34,191 nt of DNA from assembly GCA_025201705.1 (NCBI GenBank), contig MU616888.1, positions 1-34,191 on the forward strand, read 5' to 3'. Position numbers and translations under genes: made by a program. The notes beneath the pieces are model-generated. The model was not told where the DNA came from. It saw only the letters and a list, made by a program, of their open reading frames with translations, and did not search any database. The first letter of the stretch is position 1; every line of letters starts with the position of its first letter. Shown here one piece after another: positions 19,949 to 29,969 of the stretch. This stretch comes from Dissophora ornata. Its lineage: Eukaryota; Mortierellomycota; Mortierellomycetes; Mortierellales; Mortierellaceae.

Positions 19949-20563
19949 ATGAGCACCTCCATTCTCTCGTTGCTGGGCGGTGTCGTTCTGGTAGCCACCA
20001 TTGCCTGGTGTCTCACCCGGACCAAGAAATCGCCTGACTCCAACTCCCTCATCATCCCTGTCAGCAGCAACAACAGTAGTGCCACACATCGCCGACCAAG
20101 CAACGTCATCAGGTCTATTCACCTGAGCTCTTCACAGCAGCCTGCACAGTTCCCAGTATCAGATTATCCTTCTCAAAGTAACAGCTGGAGTATGTACAAC
20201 AGAAGCTGTCCTTCACGCTCGACCGATCAGACTGGAGCGAGTCAAGCTCTTGCCTCCAGCGACGGGGAGAGCAGTACATCGCAGGAGCCACCGCCACTGT
20301 ATAATCGATCAGCAAGAGATGCGACCGTGCTCGACCCTTCACCACTAGTGCAGAGCGAGACAGTGCGTTACCCGGTTGAACTTCCACCAGCATATTCGAG
20401 GTCACCACTGATGTCTGATACAGTTGTTGAGATGTCATCGTTACGGTCCCCACCAACGTCGTTACCATCATCTGCGCCAACGTACCCTGAACGCGCAGCA
20501 GCCAGTACTTTGAACCAAAATACAAATATTCCAGCGGCGATGACCACAGTTGGCTCTGCGTAA
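19949..20563 (+). CDS. Small single-pass membrane protein with PPLY and PPAY motifs
   Basis: Intronless, 204 aa from the ATG at 19949; the frame upstream has no ATG and reads as leader. The membrane segment is residues 5-23 (ILSLLGGVVLVATIAWCLT), followed by RTKK. The tail is disordered and Ser-rich, with two PPxY motifs: P115-P116-L117-Y118 (PPPLYNRS) and P146-P147-A148-Y149 (ELPPAYSR). A weaker PTYPER occurs near 178. Two PY motifs about 30 residues apart would suit multivalent binding to the several WW domains of a NEDD4/Rsp5 ligase. It lacks the LLSARVS block, so it is a more distant relative or a convergent member of the cluster. An AATAAA follows the stop by about 60 bases. Confidence 0.78.
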   Translation: MSTSILSLLGGVVLVATIAWCLTRTKKSPDSNSLIIPVSSNNSSATHRRPSNVIRSIHLSSSQQPAQFPVSDYPSQSNSWSMYNRSCPSRSTDQTGASQALASSDGESSTSQEPPPLYNRSARDATVLDPSPLVQSETVRYPVELPPAYSRSPLMSDTVVEMSSLRSPPTSLPSSAPTYPERAAASTLNQNTNIPAAMTTVGSA

Positions 20564-21283
20564 ATATCCACTCATGCCCTTTATATCACCTCTTTGTAAA
20601 TAAGCGCCTCCCCCAACTTGTACAATAAAGAACGTTCACTCTAGTGACGGCAGAACTCTGTCTGTGGAATAACACGCAATGCGGTACAGGGGTCGGAGGT
20701 TGTAAGAGACTGAGGGATTTTATTTTGCTCTTCCTCGACTTTGCCTACGCTTCTTTTGCTGTGGCGTATTTTTTTGAAGTGTGGCAAAAAAACGAAAGAT
20801 GGTTTATCGCACTCACATCAACACCCAAAGCGTGCTTGGGTAAAGCAATCATAGGACAATGTGGAACCTCGGACACGAGAACTTTTTAAGCTCCTTGACT
20901 GCCTTTGCTGTCCCGAGAACCTTTGTTTGAGCCATTTCAAAAAAAAAAAAAAACACAGTGACACAAAAGATATCCTCCCATTCCAAAATGCAAATCTCAC
21001 ATCTAAAACGTGCTTCGCCGAGTGGAGAAGACAAACGGTTTGCAGCACCCAATTTACCATCCATTGGCTCTTGCGTGCATTCACTCGGATGCCGTGAAAT
21101 AGAAAGCATGACAATGGGGTCGTGGTGTTCAAGTCTCGGTAGTAGCCATGGGGTCCTGGTAATGGTCTGGGCGTAACACATCGTCGATTTTTCTACTTTG
21201 AGAACAAAGTGGGACGGGGGGACAAGGTTTTGTTCTTGTTGGTAAATTGTCTGCCAAAGCAAAAAATTCGGGTCATTTTTTTT
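20564..21283. other. Intergenic region between PY genes
   Basis: Contains the 3' flank of the 19949 gene, a poly-A run near 20940-20953, and the promoter of the 21598 gene. Frames on both strands here (for example 20849-21331 minus) have no domains and lie across the TATA-containing promoter. Confidence 0.45.
20624..20629 (+). terminator. Putative polyadenylation signal
   Basis: AATAAA 61 nt after the stop of the PPLY/PPAY gene. Confidence 0.45.
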
Positions 21284-21290
21284 TATATAA
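21284..21290 (+). promoter_or_regulatory. TATA box of the last PY gene
   Basis: TATATAA follows a T-rich run and precedes a GC-rich start-site-like region. It lies 308 nt upstream of the ATG at 21598, implying a leader of about 270-280 nt or an unrecognised leader intron. Confidence 0.45.
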
Positions 21291-21597
21291 GAGGGCCTCC
21301 CCTGTATTTGCTCCCCATCCCACTTGGCCACAAATACAACCGACTATAATGCGATTATACCCTCATCGAGTATCAACACACCCTCTCCTTGTTCACAAAC
21401 GCATCCATTGATATCCTCGTTTTATTGTTTCGCCTTTCGCTTCAGCACAGTGTACTCTCCTTTCCCTCCCCCTCTCTCCCGCGACTCCATATACCGACGC
21501 GGGACCCCCACTTTTTTCAAATTCCCTCTTGCAAAAGAGAATCTGGGCACCATATCGCCAAGAGACAACGATATTTCGTTCAACAAAAAAACAACAA

Positions 21598-22038
21598 ATG
21601 TCCGCCCCGTGGCTCTTCCTTGTCATTATCGGGGTTGTGTTCCAGGGATTGGGGCTCTTTTGCTATTGCATGGGCGAACGTCAGCGAAAGGCCTTTGCAG
21701 AAGCTGCGGCGGCCTCACAAGCCTTGGGCATGATCCTCCCGATAACGGCTCCGACAGAGACCTTGCCGACTTATGCGTTCGTACTTGCAATTCCACCACC
21801 GCCGACTTATGAGGCCGATATGTCCAGTAGTCTGACAGTAGCAGAGGCAACAGGTGCTGGAGAAGGAGAGCGGGCAGGAGGCGGCGCAGAGACTGTGAGA
21901 AATAACGGTTCTGTGTCGCCAGACACGGTCGATACGCTTATCGTAGTGCCACCACCACCATCTACGGCAATTACGAATTCTACCTCAGTCGACGTGCCAC
22001 CATCGCTGCTTCCTCCTGCGTATCCATCTTCAACCTGA
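21598..22038 (+). CDS. Small single-pass membrane protein with PPTY and C-terminal PPAY motifs
   Basis: Intronless, 146 aa from the ATG at 21598, in a CAACAAATG context. The membrane segment is residues 5-24 (WLFLVIIGVVFQGLGLFCYC), followed by MGERQRK. The tail has LPTY (56-59), PPTY (P68-P69-T70-Y71 within a PPPPTYEA stretch) and PPAY (139-142) four residues before the C-terminus (PPAYPSST). The linker is Ala/Gly/Ser/Thr-rich and disordered. The architecture matches the other four PY genes and the very C-terminal PPAY resembles that of 15594, but the linker is not alignable by eye. It is the rightmost member of the cluster. A NEDD4/Rsp5 adaptor role is inferred. Confidence 0.78.
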   Translation: MSAPWLFLVIIGVVFQGLGLFCYCMGERQRKAFAEAAAASQALGMILPITAPTETLPTYAFVLAIPPPPTYEADMSSSLTVAEATGAGEGERAGGGAETVRNNGSVSPDTVDTLIVVPPPPSTAITNSTSVDVPPSLLPPAYPSST

Positions 22039-22620
22039 GCATCGACCATCACTAAATATGCTACGCAAAGTACAACGGACGCCGGCGTGAAAATGGAAAA
22101 ACAAAAACAAAAACAAAAAGGGTCGGGGAGGTTTTTCCGCATCAGTGTTTCCGTCCGATCCTCGTGCGAAACGGGGGGTTGGAATCAGTTGACCTGAACA
22201 CAACGCTGCGGACCTCCCATTTTTTTTAAAGTGATTACCAAGAAAACGTAGGGGGGAGAAGCATACGCGACAACCTCGTGTTTCCCTTTTTATTTTCGGC
22301 ATCAAACGAGTCCACTACTGTCACTTAAGCGCGCACAAATAAATCGAGCACGATGATTTCTGCGTTCTTTTTTTTTTCTGACTCAATAATGTTTCTTCTG
22401 TTATTGATGCACGCGTACGAATTCTTGAACCTGGATCCTGCATATGGCGACCAACATGACACATCGCCACGACTATCACTACGATCATGACTTCCATTCG
22501 TTTCACTGGGACGGACCGATACAAGAAGATAACTGTGAATAAATAAGAGTGGGGTGGTTTTATTGTATCTGCTTCGGTAAGATAGCAAATGTAAGACGGA
22601 GGAGATATCATGAAAACTAT
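22039..22620. other. Convergent intergenic region
   Basis: 3' flanks of the PY gene (+) and the acyl-CoA synthetase (-). An AAAAAC repeat lies at about 22095-22118. A minus-strand frame at 22321-22611 happens to contain PPSY near its start, but lies directly behind the synthetase stop in what should be its 3' untranslated region. Confidence 0.45.
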
Positions 22621-25600
22621 TTACAATTTCGCCTTCAACTCCTTCTGGACGGTGTCGTCCACCTTGCCAGCCTCGCCATCATTGCCAACTAATCCCAACT
22701 TGGTGATCGCCTCTTCCAGCTCTCCCAGAACCGCCACATCTTCGATCGTCGCGGGGATGACCAATTGTTTGTTCTCCAGACTCTTGCCCGCAATGATATC
22801 ACGGATGGTGCGTCGCAGGATCTTACCACTACGAGTCTTGGGCAGTCGACGAATGATATGTGTCTGGTTGTAATTCGCAATCGCGCCCAGGTTCTGTCGA
22901 ACCATCTGAACCGTCTCCTTAATGATCTCTTCTTCACTCTGTTCCACTCCAAACTTGAGCACGATCAATCCCATGGGCACCTGGCCCTTGAGTTTGTCCG
23001 ACAGCGGAACGACGCAGCACTCCGAGATCGCAGGATGATCTGCCAGAATCAACTCCACAGAGCCTGTCGACAGACGATGTCCAGCCACTTGCATAATGTC
23101 GTCTGTACGCGACATCACGTGCACATAACCATCCTCGTCCACGATACCAGCATCACCCGTGTCATAGTAGCCAGGGAAGCGCGACAGATAGCTCGACCGG
23201 AATCCCACAGCGTTGTTCCAGAGCGTGTGCAAGGCCGAGGGTGGTAGTGGCAGCTTGATCACAATGTTTCCAAACTGTGAAGGTCCCAATTCCTTGATCT
23301 TATACCCAGATCCACTCTCCTCTGGCTCCGCCAACACTCGGACATCGTAACCTGGCAAGGGCATACCCGCAGAGCCCTGTCGGATCGCGATCGGCGACAC
23401 GTGTGCTCCTCTGGTATCATACAATCCCTGACAGGCTCCTGTGATGGGGGATCCAGACTCGGTGGACCAGTAGTTATCCACCACAGGTTTGCCTCCGATG
23501 ACTTTTTGGAAGTGGGTAATCGTACCATGATCCGATCGCTCGCCAGCTAGGAACAGTCCTCGCAGGGTGTGAAGATCGTACTTGGAGCTGAAAGTCGCAT
23601 TGGGGTCGACACGTCGGATCGCACGCAGGGCAGTGGGGGCCGTGTACCAGGTACTGACTTTGTACTCCTCAATGATCCTGAAGAATGCTCCAGCGTCAGG
23701 GGTTCCCACGGGCTTGCCTTCGTAAAGAACGGTGGAACAGCCGAGCAAGAGAGGGCCGTAGCAGATGAAACTGTGTCCGACAACCCAGCCGACATCACTG
23801 GCGCAAAAGATCACATCACTAGGCTTGGCTCCTAAGAGGTTCTCCATTGTTGCCAGTGTCTGAACAGCATGTCCTCCATTGTCTCGAACAACCCCCTATT
23901 TTTTTGGTTATGCAGTGTAACAATCGCAACAGCATAAAGTGAGTATGGAGTCCTTGTGTGAAGGTCTCGCAGTTTGAAAATCTCGCAGTTTGAAAATCGT
24001 GGGAGTGTTTTACCTTTGGTAATCCGGTTGTGCCACTGGTGTACAGAACGTACAGGGGATGTTCGCTCTCAACGGGAACACACTGCTTGACCTGAATTCC
24101 TGAACGGCGGACCCTGTCCATCTCCTTATGCCAGTCAAGGTCCCCGCGGGATGGGTCAAGTGATGCACGTCCGGCATCGCGCTGGAAGATAATCCTATAA
24201 GCCGGCTTGTGGCTGCTCATATCGATGGCCTTGTCCAGCATATCTGTAAAAAGTATGGCAGAAAAGTAGATCGTTAACGGGTTGTGTCGTAGAATACATA
24301 TTACTGACATCAGAATGTCGACGCCGCTCATGCGATGTTGTCAGTCTGAAAGGGACACATGCTTACCTTTGTACGGGACAATCTTATTGACCTCGATACC
24401 ACAAGAGCCTCCAATAATCAGCTTGGGCTTGCAATCGTTGATGCGCTTCTGAATTTCCAAGGGCGCAAATCCTCCAAAGACGACCTATCATCAGAAAGTA
24501 TCGTTAGCGAGGTACAATTGCCCCTTCGCCACTCGCGGCGTGATAATTGATGGAAGACGTACACTGTGCGTGACTCCGAGACGGGCACAGGCGAGCATGG
24601 AGACTATTGCCTCGGGGACCATCGGCACTACACAAGCGGAGAGTAAAAGCGCGTTTATGCATTAGAAGGAATGGAGTTTGAAATAAAATTCTTCTGTCAT
24701 GCACCAACCACACACGCCGCAGACGTGTCTGACTGGCCGAATTGCCAGGGTCCATTTGAATGAAACTGGTTACTGGACTTACTGTAGATGAGCACTGTAT
24801 CGCCCTTCTTGACGCCGTGGGACGCAAGGATGCCTGCACAGGTCTGGACCTGGTCCAAAAGTTCCGCGTACGTGATTTGTTTCTTTTCGTTGTTCATGGG
24901 GGAGTCGTAATAGACAGCGACCTGATTTCCGCGACCACTGACGACGTGTCGGTCAACTGCGTTGTAGCAAGTGTTCAACTTCCCGCCCGTGAACCAACCG
25001 TAGTTGGTGCCTGGAAGGCTGTCAGCGCCGGGGCCAAGGACCTTGGAGTAAGGAGTGTCCCAATGGAGCTGGGACGCATACGTGCCCCAGTACTTTTCCG
25101 GGTTTTCAAGAGAGGCCCTTTGGACTTGAGCTTGGTAATGGAGTTCCATGTCGGTGCGGTGAGTTGCTGATGTGGAGAAGGATGAGCGGGAAAGGCAATG
25201 GAATGTGGAGATGGCGAGACAAGGTTCGAGATTCCGAGAATGAGAATGTAGGACGAGAAGACTGTTAGTGAGCGTGCGCAGGGTTGATTTTGAGAAGCGA
25301 GGTGGGTAGTGGGTCGCTTCGCTGATAGTTGAATATCGAGAAGTTGAGGTCAGGAGACGGGGTGCGCCAACAACGGTTGAAGTTGATGGGGGGTAAGAAG
25401 CAGAGACGAGACGCGAAGAAGAGGAGAAAAGACGGAAGGATTGGCTTGAAGATATAGTAAAAGGTTGGCGCAAGGAAGATGAGGAAGGTTGGCGCAAGGA
25501 AGAGGATGAGACCGAGAAGTGGGCGCTAGCCATGAGCCTCGGGTTAGAACCCTTGGAGACGGAGAGTTCGGGAAGCTTGAGAACCGGAGCAAGCCTTGTG

Positions 25601-25869
25601 GTGATGGGCCTGGGTGAGGGCTCAGATGGACCAGCCAAACAAGCTTTTGTTGATCGAGGACGCGTCTCTCCCGATCCGGTGTGGAGGGTTGGGGCATCTC
25701 TTTTGAGGCTTGTGCAGAGGCTGGTGTACACAGATTGTCTTGGGGTAGCCAGCTTTGGCAATCCCGAAGACGCATGTTGAGCAGCAGGGCGATAGAGGGA
25801 CACTCCCCCGCGAGCAAGTGCCTTGGATGTCTGTGCAGCAGCCCGAAGGGGAAGGGGAGCGAGCTGCAT
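22621..25869 (-). CDS. Mitochondrial short-chain acyl-CoA synthetase (ACSS3/propionyl-CoA synthetase type)
   Basis: Five exons on the minus strand: 25869-24783, 24627-24563, 24484-24367, 24243-24014 and 23895-22621, with GT-AG introns of 155, 78, 123 and 118 nt. They join to 924 aa, or 684 aa from the internal Met at 25149, which is the size of human ACSS3. The order is acetyl-CoA-synthetase N-terminus (YQAQVQRASLENPEKYWG), phosphate-binding YTSGTTGLPKG (ending about 501), motif A5 YWSTE (642-646), A7 YYDTGD, A8 hinge SRTDDIMQVAGHR and A10 PKTRSGK with the acyl-adenylating Lys at 858. It should convert propionate or acetate plus ATP and CoA to the acyl-CoA. The N-terminal 240 residues are Ser/Arg/Leu/Thr-rich, nearly free of acidic residues, and end in SSFSTSATHR: an unusually long presequence. 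Starts at 25869 or 25149 could give mitochondrial and cytosolic forms. Confidence 0.9.
25461..25508 (-). repeat. 24-bp in-frame tandem repeat in the synthetase presequence
   Basis: Two 24-base copies, 25461-25484 and 25485-25508, nearly identical, encode consecutive SSSLRQP octads in the minus-strand presequence. The period is a multiple of three, so the reading frame is kept. Confidence 0.85.
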
Positions 25870-26405
25870 TCGTGCAGAAATGGAGCGGTCTCGGGTTGAT
25901 GTGGAGCGACACGGTGCCACAGGCGATAGCGAGGAGATGGCGATAGCGACAGCGGCAGATAGTGGAGGACAGGAGGAAGGAAGGAAGAGATAATGGGCGC
26001 AAAGGAAACAAGGCGGAAATGAAGGGCGTGAGAGAATGGACTCGCAGCTATCCAAAAAAGGTCTCACAAATCTGTGGAGAAGGTCAAGAAGGAGAAGGTG
26101 GAACCAAGAGCCGGAATCAAGTCGCTGATTAGCATTGATCCAATGCTGCCGTCCCATGACGCATCTGCGTGCAATTACAAGGCGGGCCATGCTTTGCAGT
26201 TACAGATGGGACACAGACACGGCATCGCATCGATCCTGCCATGGATCAATGGATCAACCAACCCTAGACCACACAAAGAAAGCACTAATGCTCCGACCCT
26301 CGTTACCCCCCTTTTTGCTTCTCTTTTTCACACACATCCCCATCCATCCCATCAATTCCCACACGCCGATTTTTTTTTTGTTGTTGTACCATTGAAAAAT
26401 AGGTT
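25870..26405. other. Divergent promoter region of synthetase and acetyltransferase
   Basis: 536 bases between two diverging ATGs. The minus-strand frame stays open upstream to about 26190, but only weak codon bias is present, so I treat it as leader. A T-rich run near 26370 followed by GAAAAATAG just before the ATG at 26406 looks like an intron acceptor and may mark a leader intron of the acetyltransferase gene. Confidence 0.4.
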
Positions 26406-27485
26406 ATGCTTCAGACTACCACGTCGAGTCCGCGAGGGTCCCCAGCCAATAATAAAGGCTTCTACCTGGATCGATGCACCCAAGAGCAAGCTTACCAATA
26501 CTTCTACAGCTGGTCCGTCAAGGAACAAGGGAATCCAGGTGCTCAGGGCCATGATATCAGGGACGTCTTCTTCAAGATCGACCCCAATGGCTTCTTCCTC
26601 GGCAAGGTCCCTGCTTCATCCCAATCTCCTGAACAGGGGACGCCTGGCCAAGAGCAACAGCAGTCGATCAAGCATAGTGCCGACGACAAGGTCGTGTCGA
26701 TTGTCAGTGCCGTTCGCTACCCAAGCGGCCAAGGCTGGATCGGGTACTATCTCGTCGATCCAGATTATCGCGACCAAGGCTCCGGCCTTGAAGGGGTCCA
26801 AAAGTGTCTTGAGCATCTCGACGGTTGCGCCTCTATTGGTCTCGATAGCGCCATGGCCCAGGTCGAGAACTACAAAGAATTGGGGTTCGTCCATGTCGGT
26901 TGGCAGAACGAGCGACGTTATGGATCCGCGTTGAATTTGGTTTACTACAATGTTGACGTCAAAGAAATGGTCCAAGAAGCCCGTGAGGGCGAGACGGAAG
27001 GAATGATCAATATTGAGGACGCGCCTGTCGAGGGTCTCGCTGCGTTGGAGCAGCAGTACACGGGCTTGAATCGGCCAGATTTTGTTCGAGATTGGGCTCA
27101 ATTCCATGGTCTGCAACATGCCCAGAGCGGCCGCTATGGAGCAGCAGTAATGGACCATGATGGCAAGACTGTCCTCGGGTTCGGGTGCGTGCGCCGCGCA
27201 GAGTCCTCGTACAGAATAGGGCCATTGTACGCGACCTCTGGCGAGATCGCTAAAAAGATCTTGATCAAGCTGGCGGTCGATGTGGTCGATGGTAACGAGA
27301 AATACCCACAGGGCATACCTCTGATGATTAATATCGACATTCCAAACTCGAACCCACAAGCGGTTGCGATCATGAATCGCCTTGGTTGGGCAAACACGCT
27401 CACTTCGTCGAGAGTGTGGCGAGGCTCTTTGCCCGAGGCCGATGTGAATGGCGTGTTTGCCATCTGCACCGTAGAGGTTGGATAA
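26406..27485 (+). CDS. GNAT-family N-acetyltransferase with two GNAT-like domains
   Basis: Intronless, 359 aa. The first domain (about residues 15-190) has the acetyl-CoA pyrophosphate-binding signature R-x-x-G-x-G as RDQGSG (122-127), preceded by GWIGYYLVDPDYR and followed by the expected helix, with the NYKELGFVHVG strand-helix characteristic of the fold. The C-terminal half (about 205-355) resembles the YitH/HolE-type acetyltransferase domain: a LDRPDF-like segment (LNRPDFVRDW), GFGCVRRAESSYRIGPLYA, an LMINIDIPNSNPQA strand, and the terminal MNRLGWANTLTSSRVWRG. Proteins with this pair are common in fungi and bacteria. Their substrates are mostly unknown, so none is assigned. The gene diverges from the acyl-CoA synthetase; a shared promoter is possible, but a functional link is not shown. 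Confidence 0.88.
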   Translation: MLQTTTSSPRGSPANNKGFYLDRCTQEQAYQYFYSWSVKEQGNPGAQGHDIRDVFFKIDPNGFFLGKVPASSQSPEQGTPGQEQQQSIKHSADDKVVSIVSAVRYPSGQGWIGYYLVDPDYRDQGSGLEGVQKCLEHLDGCASIGLDSAMAQVENYKELGFVHVGWQNERRYGSALNLVYYNVDVKEMVQEAREGETEGMINIEDAPVEGLAALEQQYTGLNRPDFVRDWAQFHGLQHAQSGRYGAAVMDHDGKTVLGFGCVRRAESSYRIGPLYATSGEIAKKILIKLAVDVVDGNEKYPQGIPLMINIDIPNSNPQAVAIMNRLGWANTLTSSRVWRGSLPEADVNGVFAICTVEVG

Positions 27486-27714
27486 AGGCCGGCTGTAGAA
27501 TAGCATAACAGAGTGAGAAAGCACAAGTGCAGTGCATTTATCAATGAATAGCTGGTTATTTTCAAAGACGCACTGCATGGATTCGTCAGGTGATTCGTAT
27601 GTCTAGATTACGTTGAGCCCGCAAAGGCGCCCTTTCTACTTTCCCATGATAACCCATCAACTTCATTCAACACATTTCAGCATCAGTTTTTTTTTTTTTC
27701 GACAGCAGCAAAAG

Positions 27715-28546
27715 ATGGCCGGCACAACTCTCAGCATCACATTCCTAGCCTCATGTCGCTCTTTGGCCTCTTCTACTAGCAGAGGCGCCGCCCTCTCCAG
27801 GGCTGCCAGTGTGCCTCTCAGAGCCCCGCATTTGAGTTCAAAAATGACTGCGTTTACGCCGGCGCGTCGATGGAACAGCAGCAGTAGCAAAGTGACAGCG
27901 TCGACGTCAGGAGTGAAAACCGGCGCCAACAGCGAGGAGACCATGAATTGGAACTCGTATTTCCTTTTGCGCAGGACTCGTCGCAACTACGAACGCGTGT
28001 TCATGGTGCCCTGCGCTTTGTTGGGTCTTTCGGGAGCCGGGTATTATTTCGCACAGAAGGATTTCGACCCGACTCCAATCTTTGGCGTGGATCAGATATT
28101 CGTGTACCTTGCAGGCACAGCTGCGGCGGGTATTGTAGGACTGGCGATGGGACCCGTCGTCGGCAACATGGTCTTTAGGGCCGCCCATTCCAAGGCTAGA
28201 CCACTTGTCGACAGGGTAAGCAAACGAAGAAGGACAGATTAGGATTTATAAGGTAAGGAGGCTTTTATCCAGTATCTAGATCCTTTTACTAACTCTTTCT
28301 CTCTCTCTCGCTCTCTCCTCTCCTCGCGTTCGCGTTCGCGTGTAATAATACTATGACCTCCAGATGGACAGGGAATTCCACAAGCACATTGTTAAGAATC
28401 GGGCAGACCCGACCGCCAACTCAGTCCGCAACCCTGTCCCGGACTACTATGGCGAAAAGATCAAGTCTGTCAGCGAGTATCGAAAGTGGCTCCGGAAGCA
28501 GCGCGAGTACCGTCGCAAGGCTACCTTCTTTGTCGGCGTCGATTAA
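27715..28546 (+). CDS. PAM17: Presequence translocase-associated motor subunit Pam17
   Basis: Two exons, 27715-28215 and 28364-28546, with a 148-nt GT-AG intron, joining PLVDR to MDREFHKH; 227 aa. The N-terminal 75 residues are Arg/Ser/Ala-rich, a mitochondrial presequence. The conserved part begins at MNWNSYFLLRRTRRNYE. It continues with two membrane segments (about 97-115 and 127-152, the latter ending in MGPVVGNMVF), and ends with the matrix-facing segment NRADPTANSVRNPVPDYYGEKI, SVSEYRKWLRKQREYRRK. This order and the NPVPDYYGEKI signature are typical of Pam17, an inner-membrane component of the import motor at TIM23. Residue count fits fungal Pam17 (about 190-250). Skipping the intron would end the protein at VSKRRRTD and lose the signature. 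The intron is CT-rich. Confidence 0.93.
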
Positions 28547-28651
28547 AGCACATCAATAACGCACGGCTTTCATAAAAAAAAAATGTTGTCACATTCTAGA
28601 AGGCATCGCCACCGCTTCTTTTCCGCACCCAGCATTGATTCTTTCAGATAC

Positions 28652-28657
28652 AATAAA
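28652..28657 (+). terminator. Putative polyadenylation signal of PAM17
   Basis: AATAAA about 105 nt after the PAM17 stop and only about 80 bases from the stop of the convergent minus-strand gene, so the two transcripts may overlap at their 3' ends. Confidence 0.35.
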
Positions 28658-28738
28658 TAGCGCATAATGTGGTAGATAGCATCAATTGGGACCTGATGGT
28701 GTACTTTCGTTGATCTCCTTCGATTATATACATGAGAA

Positions 28739-29969
28739 TCAGGGCAGGAAATAATCCATTCCTGGCGGGAATAGACTGTCCTCTTCCTCCTGCTGTGCAG
28801 ATCTATCTTCAATAATACTGCTACTACCACCAGCTTCTGGCATTGGAGGTGCTATTGGCTCTATATATGTTGTAAACGGAAGGATCGACGAAGACGCAGG
28901 CGCTGTCAACGATTCCAAGGATCGCACAACGACATATAACGTCTGAGGATGTAGTTTCAGCGAACCATAGGAAATCTGCAGCGTCGGTTTCTGATCTGCC
29001 TGGCTTGAAGAAACTTCCAGGTCATCCTTCTTGGCCCGCTTCCCTTTGCCTTTACGCTTGGCCTCCTTTGCGGGCTGCTTCCTCTTGGTAGCTCCACTCT
29101 GATCTTGATAGTCGGTATCGTCCCCGTCAACACCCCGCAAATCTTCATCACCACTGCCATTGCCGTCTCCATTACTTCCTTGCCTAAAATCACCGACCCT
29201 TAAACTATCGCTATCATTCTCTTCCCGAATAACGATACCATTGGTATCTTCAATGGTTCCTTCGCCTTCAAGCGCCGCCAGGTCCATTCGAACTCGTTGA
29301 CTGGCCTTAGTTTCATTTCCTTCAGACAGTACTTTTTCGTCATCCACCTGCTCTTTCTTGACCTTTAAGAATCCCAGGTTCTTTTCCGCAACCAGTACAG
29401 CTCCACCGCGCTCTGAGCTCGTGCTAGGCCTCATACCGAATCGGACCGAGAATTGGGGTCGATCCGATGGATTTCGATTCCCAGGACCACTGGTGCCTTT
29501 CCGTCTCTTTCCCTTGTTTGCTGCTGTTGACAATGACGTTTCAGGTCCTTGGTTTTCGGACGTGGCGTTTGCTCCTTCCCCACCAAGGATCACGCCTGCG
29601 TCCTCGAGTCCATCGTCTAGATCCTGATAGAGACTGTTGTAGGTGGAGGGTGTGATGGTCCGTTTAATAATATGACCTCGGTTATAGAGCTCAATGCGGC
29701 TCTGCAAGAGCGGTTTTAGCACTGAAAGAACCTCCTTTAGAGTCAGAGCAAAAGAGACAGAGAGAAAAGAAAACGCGAGATCTTGTCAGCGTGGGGCCAG
29801 ATTCGTTGAACACGAATCAATTGAATGCTTTCATAGCCCAGGTCCAGTAATCTACCTGAAAAGAGTAGTCGTTGAACCATTCCAGATCCTCATTGGAGAG
29901 CAAGAGGTTCAATGGCAGGACACTAGTCTTGCTGATGCGCAAGTAGCGGAAGTTGTTGATGGTATACAT
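28739..29969 (-). CDS. Unrecognised protein with conserved-looking ends and a charged, nuclear-like middle
   Basis: Two exons on the minus strand, 29969-29856 and 29734-28739, with a 121-nt GT-AG intron between DYSFQ and EVLSVLKP; 369 aa. Residues 1-80 look ordered and conserved (YTINNFRYLRISKT, LLSNEDLEWFNDYSFQ, LKPLLQSRIELYNRGHIIKRT). Residues about 90-255 are disordered and charged, with Asp/Gly runs (GDGNGSGDEDLRG) and a strong basic cluster (KRKQPAKEAKRKGKGKRAKK), a likely nuclear localisation signal. A second ordered stretch follows (LQISYGSLKLHPQTLYVVVRS), and the end is acidic (EEEDSLFPPGMDYFLP). I do not recognise the family. A chromatin or nuclear role is suggested only by composition. 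The ATG at 29969 is the first in frame. Confidence 0.7.

Noticed and set aside
22321..22611. Minus-strand frame with a PPSY near its start
   Set aside because: It begins 10 bases after the synthetase stop, in the expected 3' untranslated region. It lacks the N-terminal membrane segment of the PY family, and one PPxY in a random frame is expected by chance.
25219..25240. tRNA B-box-like sequence GGTTCGAGATTCC
   Set aside because: It lies inside the coding presequence of the synthetase, and I could not find an A box or cloverleaf around it.
26616..27578. 320-residue minus-strand frame opposite the acetyltransferase
   Set aside because: The plus strand carries clear GNAT motifs and strong codon bias. 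The antisense frame has no domain and is a by-product of GC-rich third positions.
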